Source of the DNA: an uncultured Lentisphaeria bacterium
GTDB lineage: Bacteria > Verrucomicrobiota > Lentisphaeria > Victivallales > Victivallaceae
Reading direction: 5' to 3'
DNA: 17,156 bases
Assembly (NCBI GenBank): GCA_937888615.1
Contig: CALABZ010000335.1
Location: 1 to 17,156, forward strand
A model generated the notes under the pieces. It ran no database searches. It worked only from the letters and a program-made list of their open reading frames with translations, and had not been told where the DNA came from. Shown one piece after another: positions 1 to 7,043 of this stretch. Positions within the stretch are counted from its first letter, which is position 1. The number at the start of each line of letters is the position of its first letter. Both the position numbers and the translations under genes were made by a program.

Positions 1-385
1 GTTCGCGGCGTTCTTTGCGTGGCATGTTCGCATAAACCATCGGCACTTCGATGTTCTGCTCCACCGTCAGGTGGGGAAAGAGGTTGAACGACTGGAAAAT
101 GAACCCGATTTTGCGGTTGCGGATCACTGCCAGCTCGGCGTCGGAGTAAGTCTGAACTTCTTGTGCGTCAAGCAGGTAGGTGCCGGAACTCGGCAGGTCG
201 AGCAGTCCGAGGATATTCAGGAGTGTGGATTTTCCGGAACCGGATGTTCCCATGATGCCGACGAATTCGCCGGGCCACACCGCCAGATTTATGCCTTTGA
301 GCACCGGCACGTCGATGGCCGGCAGATGATAGGTCTTGCGGATATCATCAAGTCGGACTACTGGGGTTTTCTGATCTTGGTTCAT
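1..385 (-). CDS. ABC transporter ATP-binding protein, MacB/LolD type (partial, C-terminus beyond window)
   Basis: Reading from the ATG at 385 towards position 1 gives 128 residues starting MNQDQKTPVVRLDDIRKTYH. A Walker A motif GTSGSGKST lies at residues 46-54 and a Q-loop glutamine in IFQSFNL at residue 98. The spacing and the text around these motifs are typical of the MacB/LolD/FtsE-like export ATPases, which power mechanotransmission across the envelope rather than bulk import. The signature motif, Walker B and any fused permease would lie left of the window, so I cannot tell whether this is a stand-alone ATPase or a MacB-type fusion. It begins only 12 bp after the stop of the adaptor gene and has a poor Shine-Dalgarno sequence, which suggests translational coupling. 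It is the third gene of the secretin-adaptor-ATPase operon and would hydrolyse ATP at the inner membrane. Family assignment is confident; the substrate is unknown. Confidence 0.9.
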   Translation of the reverse strand, partial: MNQDQKTPVVRLDDIRKTYHLPAIDVPVLKGINLAVWPGEFVGIMGTSGSGKSTLLNILGLLDLPSSGTYLLDAQEVQTYSDAELAVIRNRKIGFIFQSFNLFPHLTVEQNIEVPMVYANMPRKERRE

Positions 386-397
386 GCGGCGGGTCCG

Positions 398-1924
398 TCA
401 GGAATTTTCCTGTCCTTTTTTCTGGAACGGGCGGTAAAGATAGACTTCGTCGCCTTCTTTGAGGCCGTCGAGTATCTGAACGAAACTGTCATTGGATTCG
501 CCGATTTTGACAACTGTTTCCTGCGGTGAACCGAATGTCCGTTTGTAAACGATGAACCGGTCTTTGTCTTCGAATACCGCTTCCACCGGGACATACAGCG
601 TATTTCGGAGGGTCTTGGTGATGATATGCACCTGAACGCTCATGCCGCTGACCAACTGCGGATGCTGTTGAGTGAGCCGGACGACGGACTTGTAAATCTT
701 AGGCGAATTGCGGTCCCAATAGCTCTGGTTGACGGGGAGGGTGTCGATCTGGCTGACCCTGCCCGGAACCTTCAGCGTGACCAGGGCGTCCGGGGTGATG
801 ATGGCGGGATCGCCTTCGTTGACCTTGGAGCGCAATTGTTCCGGCAGGTCGAAATCGACAACCAGGTTTTTCATGTCGGGAATGGTCATCAGGATGCGGT
901 TTTTGCTTACGTCCATGCCGAGCTTGATTTCGACGTTGCCCCAGCGGGCGTCGGGGTCGCCGTAAATAACGACGCCGTCCACTGGCGCTTCCAGATGCAT
1001 CATATCCAGATAGGACTGGTGGCGTTCGAGACGGGTGCGGGCGTTGCGCAGATTTCTGCGGATATTGGAGATGTGGCGGCGCTTGTTGATCAGCGAGGAG
1101 TTGGCCTGGATTTTGATGCGCTCGTTGTTGAGCAGGGCCTGCGCCAGCGAATTTTCCAGCGAGGTGATTTTGCTGGGATTGGTATAGCGTTTGAACAGGG
1201 TCAGATCGCGTTCAGCGTTGCTGAGGTTGTTTTTCTGGGTGTCGATATTACTCTGGAGTTTTGCCTGTTCCTGCAGTTTTTTTTCCTGTTCCTCCTGAGT
1301 GCCGGAGGAGGAGGTGAGGTCCGTTTTTTGTTCGCGCAGATCGTTTTCGGCTTCATTCAGGGCCACATGGTAAGTATCGACGGCGAGTTCGAGCCTGTCG
1401 CGTTCTTTGCTGCGTTCGAGACGGCGGTACTTGCGGAGGTTGCTTTCCGAGTCCACCACCCGGTCGTGTGCTTCCTTGATGCTGGCGCGGTTGGTGCTGA
1501 CGGTGATTTTTTCTTCTTCAAGCGCGACGGAGAGTTCCTTTTCGTAATTTTCGACCTGGAGCTTCAGGTCGTCGATCCGGTCGATCAGGTCTTCGGTTTC
1601 GAAGCGGGCGAGGATGTCGCCTTTTTTGACCTGGGTATTTTCCGGGATGACCCAGGCGAGTTTGGTGTTGAACGAAGCCTGAAGCGAGAGTTTATGTTTT
1701 TTCTGGGCATTGACGGAACCGGATTGAAGGGTACCGAGGACCAGGTCCCCGCGCTTCAGGGTAAAAATCCGGTCCGGGACTTTGCTTTGTTCCGGGTGTT
1801 CTTTTCCTTCGGCTTCAGCTTTGCTGATTTGGTGCCAGCGATACCATTGGTAGGAACCGAAAGCCGTCCCCAGCAGAACCAGAACGATCAGCAATTTGAC
1901 AAATGTTTTGCGTCTGAACTTCAT
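398..1924 (-). CDS. HlyD/MacA-family periplasmic adaptor with long coiled-coil hairpin
   Basis: 508 residues. A basic N-terminus and one membrane anchor (about residues 8-24) are followed by the two halves of a lipoyl-like domain (about 85-112 and 310-350, the second containing LEAPVDGVVIYGDP). These flank a long charged segment rich in Glu, Lys, Arg and Leu (about 113-305) that should form an antiparallel coiled-coil hairpin. The C-terminal part (about 350-495) contains LYVPVEAVF and GLKEGDEVYLY, typical beta-barrel and membrane-proximal features of membrane fusion proteins. In MacA such proteins bridge an inner-membrane ABC transporter to an outer-membrane channel. The hairpin, near 190 residues, is considerably longer than I would expect for MacA. 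The start at 1924 has AAGGT six bases upstream, overlapping the stop of the secretin gene, and the gap is only 9 bp. The gene lies between secretin and ATPase genes, so the partners are probably those two products. Confidence 0.9.
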   Translation of the reverse strand: MKFRRKTFVKLLIVLVLLGTAFGSYQWYRWHQISKAEAEGKEHPEQSKVPDRIFTLKRGDLVLGTLQSGSVNAQKKHKLSLQASFNTKLAWVIPENTQVKKGDILARFETEDLIDRIDDLKLQVENYEKELSVALEEEKITVSTNRASIKEAHDRVVDSESNLRKYRRLERSKERDRLELAVDTYHVALNEAENDLREQKTDLTSSSGTQEEQEKKLQEQAKLQSNIDTQKNNLSNAERDLTLFKRYTNPSKITSLENSLAQALLNNERIKIQANSSLINKRRHISNIRRNLRNARTRLERHQSYLDMMHLEAPVDGVVIYGDPDARWGNVEIKLGMDVSKNRILMTIPDMKNLVVDFDLPEQLRSKVNEGDPAIITPDALVTLKVPGRVSQIDTLPVNQSYWDRNSPKIYKSVVRLTQQHPQLVSGMSVQVHIITKTLRNTLYVPVEAVFEDKDRFIVYKRTFGSPQETVVKIGESNDSFVQILDGLKEGDEVYLYRPFQKKGQENS

Positions 1925-1933
1925 AGGGATACC

Positions 1934-3292
1934 TTATTGAAGCGAGTTTTTCTTTTCGAGGAATTCCTCCTTGATCTGCTCAAGGGTCGTCTTGTTCGAA
2001 TCAAGATCAGCCGGGAACACTTCCTTGGAATCCATGAGCGTCTTGCCGAGGTCGCGGATTTCCTTCGCCTGGGCGCCGACGTCGTAGAGCGCGGTCTGCG
2101 GAATGTCGTTTTTCGAAAGGATCGTGACCCGGATGAAGAAAATCAACTGCATCAGTTCGTGGCTCCGGTTCTTCGAGGTAAAGAATTCGCCGACATACGG
2201 GATGTCGGAGAGGAAGGGAATGCGTTCTTCATTCAGGGTTTCCTTGTCGGAATAAAGGCCGCCCATCATGATGACCTGTCCGTCCGCGACGTTCAGGGTG
2301 GTTTCGATTTTTCGGACCGACATGCTCGGCACGCTGTAGGAGGTGTCGCCCGTCTTGATGGTCGAGTAACTGGTGATATTGGATACCTGGGGATTGACGA
2401 CCAGGGTGACCATGTCTTCGTTAATGTATTTGGGCTCGATTTCGAGGATTACACCGACCTGTTTATAGGTGGTGGAGTTGCTGACGGTGCCGGATGTCGT
2501 CTGACTGGTCTGGATCGGAACTTCTTCACCGGTGGTGATGGTGGCGGTGGCGTTTCGGGATACGATGACGTTCGGGGCGGAGAGGATTTTGGCGCGTTGT
2601 CCGTGCATCAGCCATTCCAGGGTGACCTGGAAGTCCTTATTGTCCGAAACATAGGGGAACCAATCCATGGTCAAACCGGTGTCGGTTTTGGGCTGTCCCT
2701 GGATTGAGGTGGAGGTGCCGGCAGTGGAATTCAGGTCTTTGGTGGTGCCGTCGTCGCCGGTGGTGGTGTCGTGGCGGTTCATGCTGAAATCAAGATTGCG
2801 CTGCATGCCGTCGCCGATGGTGACTTCAACCACCTTGGCTTCAACCAATATCTGCGGCGCTTCGATATCCAGCGACATCATCAAATTTACGAGTTCTTCC
2901 ATTTTATCGGTCCGGTCGTGTATGACCAGCATGTTTTGCTCGGAAGTCCGTTCGACGATCCCCTGGCTGGTGATCGTGCTTTCGGTGGCGTTGACCATTT
3001 CCTTGCTGGCCTCGACGTAGCGGAAACGATATACCAATGTGGAATAGCCGTCAAGCCCCGGTATGATTTTGTAATAGGGTTTGGCGGGAACACGCTTGGT
3101 TTTTTCCTGTTCACCGATTTTCGATGGGGTGAGCAGCGAACGAAGCTGTTCAACCAGGATGGTTTGTTCGGCGGTGGTTGCGTTTGCCTCCTTGGGGGGA
3201 GTCACTTCCTCACCTTGAACGGCAAGAGCTCCTGCTGCCGCCAGGGAGAAGACTGCGATTGAGATTTTGTTCAGCATTCCGGATGCCATCAT
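1934..3292 (-). CDS. Short secretin (GspD/PilQ superfamily outer-membrane channel)
   Basis: 452 residues. A signal peptide is visible (hydrophobic SIAVFSLAAAGALA, cleavage near residue 27). One N1/NolW-like periplasmic subdomain spans about residues 85-150 (VYRFRYVEASKE through VIHDRTDKMEELVNLM). The secretin core follows (about 145-392), with ILVEAKVVEV, the SAPNVIVSRNATATITTGEEVPI segment around 238-260, and the C-terminal signature running from VADGQVIMMGGLYSD to IPFLSDIPYVGEFF (335-371). A charged tail of about 55 residues could act as a pilotin-binding segment. Type II secretins are usually about 650 residues with N0-N3; this one has only one recognisable N-domain, so it is a minimal secretin. 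It should form a multimeric outer-membrane pore. It is the first gene of an operon with an adaptor and ABC ATPase, not with other type II or pilus genes. GAGGA eight bases upstream supports the start at 3292; ATG at 3289 is also possible. Confidence 0.92.
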   Translation of the reverse strand: MMASGMLNKISIAVFSLAAAGALAVQGEEVTPPKEANATTAEQTILVEQLRSLLTPSKIGEQEKTKRVPAKPYYKIIPGLDGYSTLVYRFRYVEASKEMVNATESTITSQGIVERTSEQNMLVIHDRTDKMEELVNLMMSLDIEAPQILVEAKVVEVTIGDGMQRNLDFSMNRHDTTTGDDGTTKDLNSTAGTSTSIQGQPKTDTGLTMDWFPYVSDNKDFQVTLEWLMHGQRAKILSAPNVIVSRNATATITTGEEVPIQTSQTTSGTVSNSTTYKQVGVILEIEPKYINEDMVTLVVNPQVSNITSYSTIKTGDTSYSVPSMSVRKIETTLNVADGQVIMMGGLYSDKETLNEERIPFLSDIPYVGEFFTSKNRSHELMQLIFFIRVTILSKNDIPQTALYDVGAQAKEIRDLGKTLMDSKEVFPADLDSNKTTLEQIKEEFLEKKNSLQ

Positions 3293-3374
3293 CGTAGAGT
3301 TCCTCGGTTCATATGATTGTACGGATAAAATTCGGTGATTTCTTCATTTGAAAATCTTTCGCCTAAAAGTTAAT

Positions 3375-3402
3375 ATTATATATTGGTAATGTTTTTTTTC
3401 AA
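3375..3402 (-). promoter_or_regulatory. Sigma70-type promoter of the secretin-adaptor-ABC operon
   Basis: On the minus strand there is TTGAAA (3402-3397), a 16-base spacer, and a consensus TATAAT (3380-3375). The stretch is very AT-rich. Transcription would start near 3368, giving an untranslated leader of about 75 bases before the secretin ATG. This is a sequence match only. Confidence 0.6.
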
Positions 3403-3420
3403 TACTTTAAAGATAATAAA

Positions 3421-3448
3421 TTGTGGTTTTTTTTAGCTCTGCTATATT
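3421..3448 (+). promoter_or_regulatory. Possible promoter of tyrA
   Basis: TTGTGG (3421-3426) and TATATT (3443-3448) are separated by 16 bases, about 34 bases upstream of the tyrA ATG. The -35 match is imperfect. The site is plausible because the tyrA and secretin genes diverge from this 190-bp AT-rich gap, so each needs its own promoter. Confidence 0.4.
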
Positions 3449-3482
3449 ACAAGACAAATAATCGCGAATTTCAGGAGAACGC

Positions 3483-4391
3483 ATGACGGAAGAAAACTTT
3501 AAAAAAAACGTGGCGATCATCGGGCTGGGCCTGCTCGGCGCCTCGTTCGGAATGGCTTTGCGCGGCGGCCCGTATCACCGCCTCGGCTGGAACCGCCGCC
3601 CCGAAGTGAACCAATGGGCTCTGGACAATGACATCGTCGATGAAGCGCATGACCGTGTCGAGGACGTCATCGCCAAAGCCGATATTACGATCCTGTGCCT
3701 GCCGATTCCCATGATCAAGGAATATATTGTTAAATACGCCTCCTGCTGGCGGCCCGGCAGTGTGGTTACGGATATCGGCAGTGTCAAACAGGTAATCGTG
3801 GAGCTCGGCGAGAAATACCTCGAACCCCGCGGCGTCTTTTTCGTCGGCAGTCATCCGATGGCCGGTACTGAAAAAAGCGGGTTCGAAGCGGCATTTCCCA
3901 CCCTCTATGACAACGCCGAGGCATTCGTGACCCGGACGGATACGACCGATCCCGCGGCTTTCAATGCCGTTGCCGGGCTTTGGACGTGTATCGGTGTCAA
4001 GGTGGTGGAAATCAAGCCCGCCGATCATGATATGCTGGTCGCCCATACCAGTCATATGCTGCATGTGGTGGCTTCGGCTCTGGCCCGGGCGGTGCTGGAT
4101 TGCCCGGACGCGGATGAGAAACAGATGCGCTTCTCGGGGTGCGCCACCGGATTTCGCGACACGTCCCGGATTGCTTCCTCGTCGCCGCGCATGTGGCGCG
4201 AGATTATCGAGAACAATCAGGACGCGGCCCTTTCCGCGATTGCGTCGTTTGAAAAACGGCTGCACCGTCTTCGGAAAATTATTGAAAACGGCGAATTTGA
4301 TGAGTTCGAGCAGGAATTTGCTCAGGGCAAGGAACTTCGGGATAGTTGGGTGGCCTACAAAGCGGCGAAAAATAGAAAACCGGTGAAATGA
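3483..4391 (+). CDS. tyrA: Prephenate dehydrogenase (tyrosine biosynthesis)
   Basis: 302 residues. TyrA oxidatively decarboxylates prephenate to 4-hydroxyphenylpyruvate with NAD(P)+ in the cytoplasm. The N-terminal Rossmann fold carries GLGLLG (residues 14-19), followed by DIGSVK (97-102). The family motif SHPMAGTEKSG lies at 123-133, with the histidine that contacts the substrate hydroxyl in characterised homologues. The all-helical dimerisation half contains HTSHMLH (188-194) and GFRDTSRIA (223-231), whose arginine binds the substrate carboxylate in the family. The length fits the single-domain form; there is no fused chorismate mutase and no C-terminal ACT domain, so classical tyrosine feedback through ACT is not expected. 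AGGAG five bases upstream supports the start. It lies 66 bp before ddh on the same strand. Arogenate specificity cannot be excluded from sequence. Confidence 0.93.
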   Translation: MTEENFKKNVAIIGLGLLGASFGMALRGGPYHRLGWNRRPEVNQWALDNDIVDEAHDRVEDVIAKADITILCLPIPMIKEYIVKYASCWRPGSVVTDIGSVKQVIVELGEKYLEPRGVFFVGSHPMAGTEKSGFEAAFPTLYDNAEAFVTRTDTTDPAAFNAVAGLWTCIGVKVVEIKPADHDMLVAHTSHMLHVVASALARAVLDCPDADEKQMRFSGCATGFRDTSRIASSSPRMWREIIENNQDAALSAIASFEKRLHRLRKIIENGEFDEFEQEFAQGKELRDSWVAYKAAKNRKPVK

Positions 4392-4394
4392 CGG

Positions 4395-4423
4395 TTGATA
4401 TTTTTCCAAAGTCATGGTAAATT
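4395..4423 (+). promoter_or_regulatory. Possible internal promoter of ddh
   Basis: TTGATA (4395-4400), a 17-base spacer and TAAATT (4418-4423) occur in the 66-bp tyrA-ddh gap. The -10 matches consensus at four of six positions. It would allow ddh and the genes after it to be transcribed independently of tyrA. Weak evidence, sequence only. Confidence 0.35.
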
Positions 4424-4457
4424 AGCAGATAAAATGCTGATTACAGGAGAATCATTG

Positions 4458-5462
4458 ATGAGCAAAATTCGTGTCTTGATCGTCGGATATGGCAATGTGG
4501 GCCGTGGCGTGGCCGCCGCTTTGAACGTTCATCCCGATATGGCACTGGCCGGCATTATCTCCCGCAGCCCTGAACGGGTAAAGAAGGAACTGGGCGACAG
4601 TTCCATTCCCGTTATGCACGTGGACGACGTCGAGGACTGGAAGCAGGCGCTGAGACCGGATATCGCCATCCTTTGCGGCGGTTCAAGTACCGACCTTCCC
4701 AAACAGGGGCCCGAATTCGCCGTTCATATTTCGACCGTTGACAGTTTCGACAATCACGGCGAAATTCCGAATTATTTCAAAAAGATGGATGCCGCCGCGC
4801 GTGCCGCCGGCAATGTGTCGGTTATTTCGACCGGTTGGGATCCGGGCATTTTCTCCCTGGAACGGGTTCTGGCGGCTTCTTTCCTGCCCGGTACTCGTGC
4901 CTATGGTTTTTACGGACTGGGTGACGCCGGCGGACTGAGCATGGGACATTCCGATGCGATCCGCCGCATTCCCGGCGTGAAGGACGGCCGTCAGTACACC
5001 CATGCCGAACCCGTCGCTGTCGCAAAGGTCCGCGCCGGTGAAAATCCGCAGTTGCCCCCCGGTGAAATGCATTGGCGCGAATGTTTCGTCGTGCTCGAAA
5101 AAGGCGCCAACGCGGCCGCTGTCGAAAGAGAAATCTGCACGATGCCCAATTATTTCGCCCCTTACCGTACCGAGGTGAATTTCGTCAGCCAGGAAGAATT
5201 GAATGAACGCTTCGGTACTTTCCCCCATGGCGGTTGTGTCATTGCAGCAGGAAAAACACCGGACGGCAGTCCGGCCCGGGTGGAATATAGCTGCGATTGG
5301 GGCAGCAATCCAGCCGCCACCGCCAGTGTGCTGGTGGCCCATGCGCGCGCCGCGGTCCGTATGAAAAAAGAAGGAAAGGCGGGGGCATTTACGATCCTTG
5401 ATATTCCGCCCGCTTATTTCAGTCCGTTGACACATGGCGAATTATTGAAGTCTTATATGTAA
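4458..5462 (+). CDS. ddh: meso-Diaminopimelate D-dehydrogenase (one-step lysine/DAP pathway)
   Basis: 334 residues. Ddh reductively aminates L-2-amino-6-oxopimelate (tetrahydrodipicolinate) to meso-DAP with NADPH and ammonia, bypassing the succinylase, acetylase or aminotransferase branches; the product feeds lysine and peptidoglycan synthesis. The Rossmann motif GYGNVG lies at residues 10-15, with SR (35-36) after the second strand where the NADP phosphate is bound. Family hallmarks follow: STVDSFDNH (92-100), SVISTGWDPG (121-130), GLSMGHSDAIRRIPGVKDG (159-177) and HWRECFVVLE (205-214). I chose the ATG at 4458 because AGGAGA lies seven bases upstream and the homologous sequence begins there; an in-frame TTG at 4395 adds 21 residues without similarity and overlaps the putative promoter. 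The next gene follows after 31 bp. The enzyme assignment is strong. Confidence 0.93.
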   Translation: MSKIRVLIVGYGNVGRGVAAALNVHPDMALAGIISRSPERVKKELGDSSIPVMHVDDVEDWKQALRPDIAILCGGSSTDLPKQGPEFAVHISTVDSFDNHGEIPNYFKKMDAAARAAGNVSVISTGWDPGIFSLERVLAASFLPGTRAYGFYGLGDAGGLSMGHSDAIRRIPGVKDGRQYTHAEPVAVAKVRAGENPQLPPGEMHWRECFVVLEKGANAAAVEREICTMPNYFAPYRTEVNFVSQEELNERFGTFPHGGCVIAAGKTPDGSPARVEYSCDWGSNPAATASVLVAHARAAVRMKKEGKAGAFTILDIPPAYFSPLTHGELLKSYM

Positions 5463-5493
5463 TTCCATAATTATTAATACAGAGGTCCGATTT

Positions 5494-6021
5494 ATGAAAA
5501 AATGGCTTGCCGTGACAGCGTTGCTGATCGTGCTGGCGCCGTCTGTTGTCCCGGCGCAGGAGACCGCCCGGGAAGACCTGCCGCCGCCGGTTTCGACCAT
5601 CAAGGTCAGTGAAGCCTCGCGGCAGCACTGGAAAATCCTCAGTTGGGGCATCTGGTTCGATGTCCCCCGCAGTGTCAATCGGACCAATGTGGACGGGTTG
5701 AAACTCGGGTTGCCGATTTCATCCGGGCGGGTGAGGGTGCACGGGCTGGAGCTCTCGGCGTTCTGTTCCGCCACCGATCAGGTTAACGGCATGCAGTTGG
5801 CCCCGGTCAACCTCTGCAAGCAGATGGGCGGATTCCAAATGGCGCTGGTGAATGTCGCAGGGACGCGTTCCTTTGCCTTTCAGCTCGGACTGGTGAATAC
5901 TACCGGGAGCGGATCGCAGATCGGCTTGGTAAATGTGTCCGACCGTGCCGGTTTTCAATTCGGATTGCTTAATTTCAACTCGGACGGCTTCCTGCCGTTT
6001 TTTCCAATCATCAATTTCTGA
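5494..6021 (+). CDS. Exported repeat protein resembling LA_2272-type surface repeat proteins
   Basis: 175 residues with a clear signal peptide (KKWLAVTALLIVLAPSVVPAQ, cleavage near residue 21). The second half is a tandem array of degenerate 12-15-residue units of the form GxQxGLVN: VNGMQLAPVNL (98), GGFQMALVNV (112), FAFQLGLVNT (127), SGSQIGLVNV (139) and AGFQFGLLNF (152), with earlier, weaker copies near 66 and 83. It ends in FLPFFPIINF, a closing motif I associate with the Leptospira LA_2272-like surface repeat family. The alternating pattern suggests stacked beta-strands at the cell surface or outer membrane. Function is unknown. GAGGT lies seven bases upstream; the CYTH gene begins 12 bp downstream, so it belongs to the ddh-to-MBL gene run. 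Family resemblance is by eye; the signal peptide and repeats are directly visible. Confidence 0.75.
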   Translation: MKKWLAVTALLIVLAPSVVPAQETAREDLPPPVSTIKVSEASRQHWKILSWGIWFDVPRSVNRTNVDGLKLGLPISSGRVRVHGLELSAFCSATDQVNGMQLAPVNLCKQMGGFQMALVNVAGTRSFAFQLGLVNTTGSGSQIGLVNVSDRAGFQFGLLNFNSDGFLPFFPIINF

Positions 6022-6033
6022 GCGGAGGTGTGA

Positions 6034-6507
6034 ATGCTGAAGGAAATCGAACGTAAATATCTGGTGATCAATGATAGCTGGCGCAAAGAGGTGGAGAGCA
6101 GTATCCACATGAGCCAGGCTTACATACGCACAGCGCTCGGACGGGTTACTGTTCGGGTGCGGATTGCCGGTGACTGTGCCTGGCTGACGTTGAAAGGCCC
6201 CAGTTCGGGGATCAGCCGCGACGAGTACGAATACGAGATTCCGGTGGATGAAGCCGAGCAGATTATTTCCACGCTCTGCGATACCAACGTGATCTCCAAG
6301 GTACGCCATATCGTTCTGCATGACAGTCGCTTATGGGAGGTTGACGAATACGACGACCGCAATACCGGCTTGGTGGTGGCCGAACTTGAAGTCAGCTCCG
6401 AAACCGAGGAGTACAGTATTCCCCCCTGGCTCGGCGACGAAGTCAGCCACGACCGCCGTTACTCGAATGGTTCATTGGCCGTGACTCCCTATTCCGAATG
6501 GAAATGA
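6034..6507 (+). CDS. CYTH-domain protein (triphosphate tunnel metalloenzyme family)
   Basis: 157 residues, the length of a single CYTH domain. The N-terminal signature EIERKYLV gives the ExExK motif (E4, E6, K8). Further tunnel-lining charged residues appear in order: RVRI (41-44), TLKGP (52-56), EYEYEIP (64-70), KVRH (89-92), WEVDEY (101-106) and AELE (116-119). Such enzymes hydrolyse triphosphates, including inorganic tripolyphosphate and thiamine triphosphate; some act as class IV adenylate cyclases. The compact length and NygT/YgiF-like order of motifs favour a triphosphatase over a cyclase, but the substrate cannot be read from sequence. GGAGG lies five bases upstream. It sits between the repeat-protein gene (12 bp) and a Nudix gene (32 bp), so two phosphoanhydride-cleaving enzymes are encoded together. 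Confidence 0.9.
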   Translation: MLKEIERKYLVINDSWRKEVESSIHMSQAYIRTALGRVTVRVRIAGDCAWLTLKGPSSGISRDEYEYEIPVDEAEQIISTLCDTNVISKVRHIVLHDSRLWEVDEYDDRNTGLVVAELEVSSETEEYSIPPWLGDEVSHDRRYSNGSLAVTPYSEWK

Positions 6508-6539
6508 AGATTTCCCGGATTGCCGGGTGATGGAGTGAT

Positions 6540-7019
6540 ATGTCATATATAAGCACGATCCGGGCACTGGTCGGTACTGAACGCATCTTCAACCCCGGCG
6601 TGCGCGCGCTGATTGTCAATTCGAACGGTGAAATCCTGCTTCAGCGCCGGAGCGATACGGGCCGTTGGTGCCTCCCCGCCGGCGGCGTCGAGTTGGGCGA
6701 AACCGCATTCGAAGCGTTGCGGCGCGAAATATTTGAAGAAACCGGATTGACGGTCCTGGAAGCGGAACCGATGGCGTTGTATTCCGGTCCGGGACAGCAG
6801 TTCGAGTATCCGAACGGCGATCAGGTCCAGGGATTCTCGGTGGCGTTTATCGTTCGGAAATGGAGCGGTACGCCTTGCGCCGACGGCGATGAAGGACTGG
6901 AGGTGCGATTCTGGCCGCTGGACCGTCTGCCGGAAAACCTGGTTTCCCGGCACCTCGGGACGATCAAGGATTTTCTGGGGTACGACGGTAAATTCATCCC
7001 GCAGGGTTCGGATTCCTGA
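6540..7019 (+). CDS. Nudix hydrolase
   Basis: 159 residues. A perfect Nudix box, GX5EX7REUXEEXGU, occupies residues 48-70 (G48, E54, R62-E63, E66-E67, G69, L70); its glutamates bind the catalytic Mg2+. The preceding strand, ALIVNSNGEILLQRRS, and WCLPAGG are typical of the fold. Nudix enzymes cleave nucleoside diphosphates linked to another moiety; the SxxRRxDxGxWxLPxG context is shared with ADP-ribose, NTP and nucleotide-sugar pyrophosphatases, so the substrate is left open. Start: ATG at 6540 with GGAG only four bases away, slightly short. A small 5-bp GC hairpin (6513-6526) sits in the 32-bp gap after the CYTH gene, without a T-run. It is followed after 24 bp by an MBL-fold hydrolase gene. 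Confidence 0.93.
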   Translation: MSYISTIRALVGTERIFNPGVRALIVNSNGEILLQRRSDTGRWCLPAGGVELGETAFEALRREIFEETGLTVLEAEPMALYSGPGQQFEYPNGDQVQGFSVAFIVRKWSGTPCADGDEGLEVRFWPLDRLPENLVSRHLGTIKDFLGYDGKFIPQGSDS

Positions 7020-7043
7020 GCCGGATACAGAGGAGGATGTGAA

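Noticed and set aside
626..2707. 693-codon open frame on the plus strand across the adaptor and secretin genes.
   Set aside because: It is antisense to two genes with clear domains and spans their junction. Its product is low-complexity, rich in F, G, V and D, and without motifs. Such frames arise from the codon bias of the real strand.
3471..4415. 314-codon minus-strand frame opposite tyrA.
   Set aside because: Its translation has no recognisable domain, and tyrA has all catalytic motifs and a proper ribosome-binding site on the other strand.
4395..4457. TTG-initiated 21-codon extension of ddh.
   Set aside because: The added residues show no family similarity. The ATG at 4458 has AGGAGA at a good distance, and the extension overlaps a promoter-like sequence.
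5427..5458. TTGACA near the end of ddh with TTATAT downstream, as a promoter for the repeat-protein gene.
   Set aside because: The spacer would be 20 bases, which is too long, and the site lies inside coding sequence.
6513..6526. Short GC hairpin between the CYTH and Nudix genes as a terminator.
   Set aside because: The stem is only five pairs and no T-run follows on either strand.
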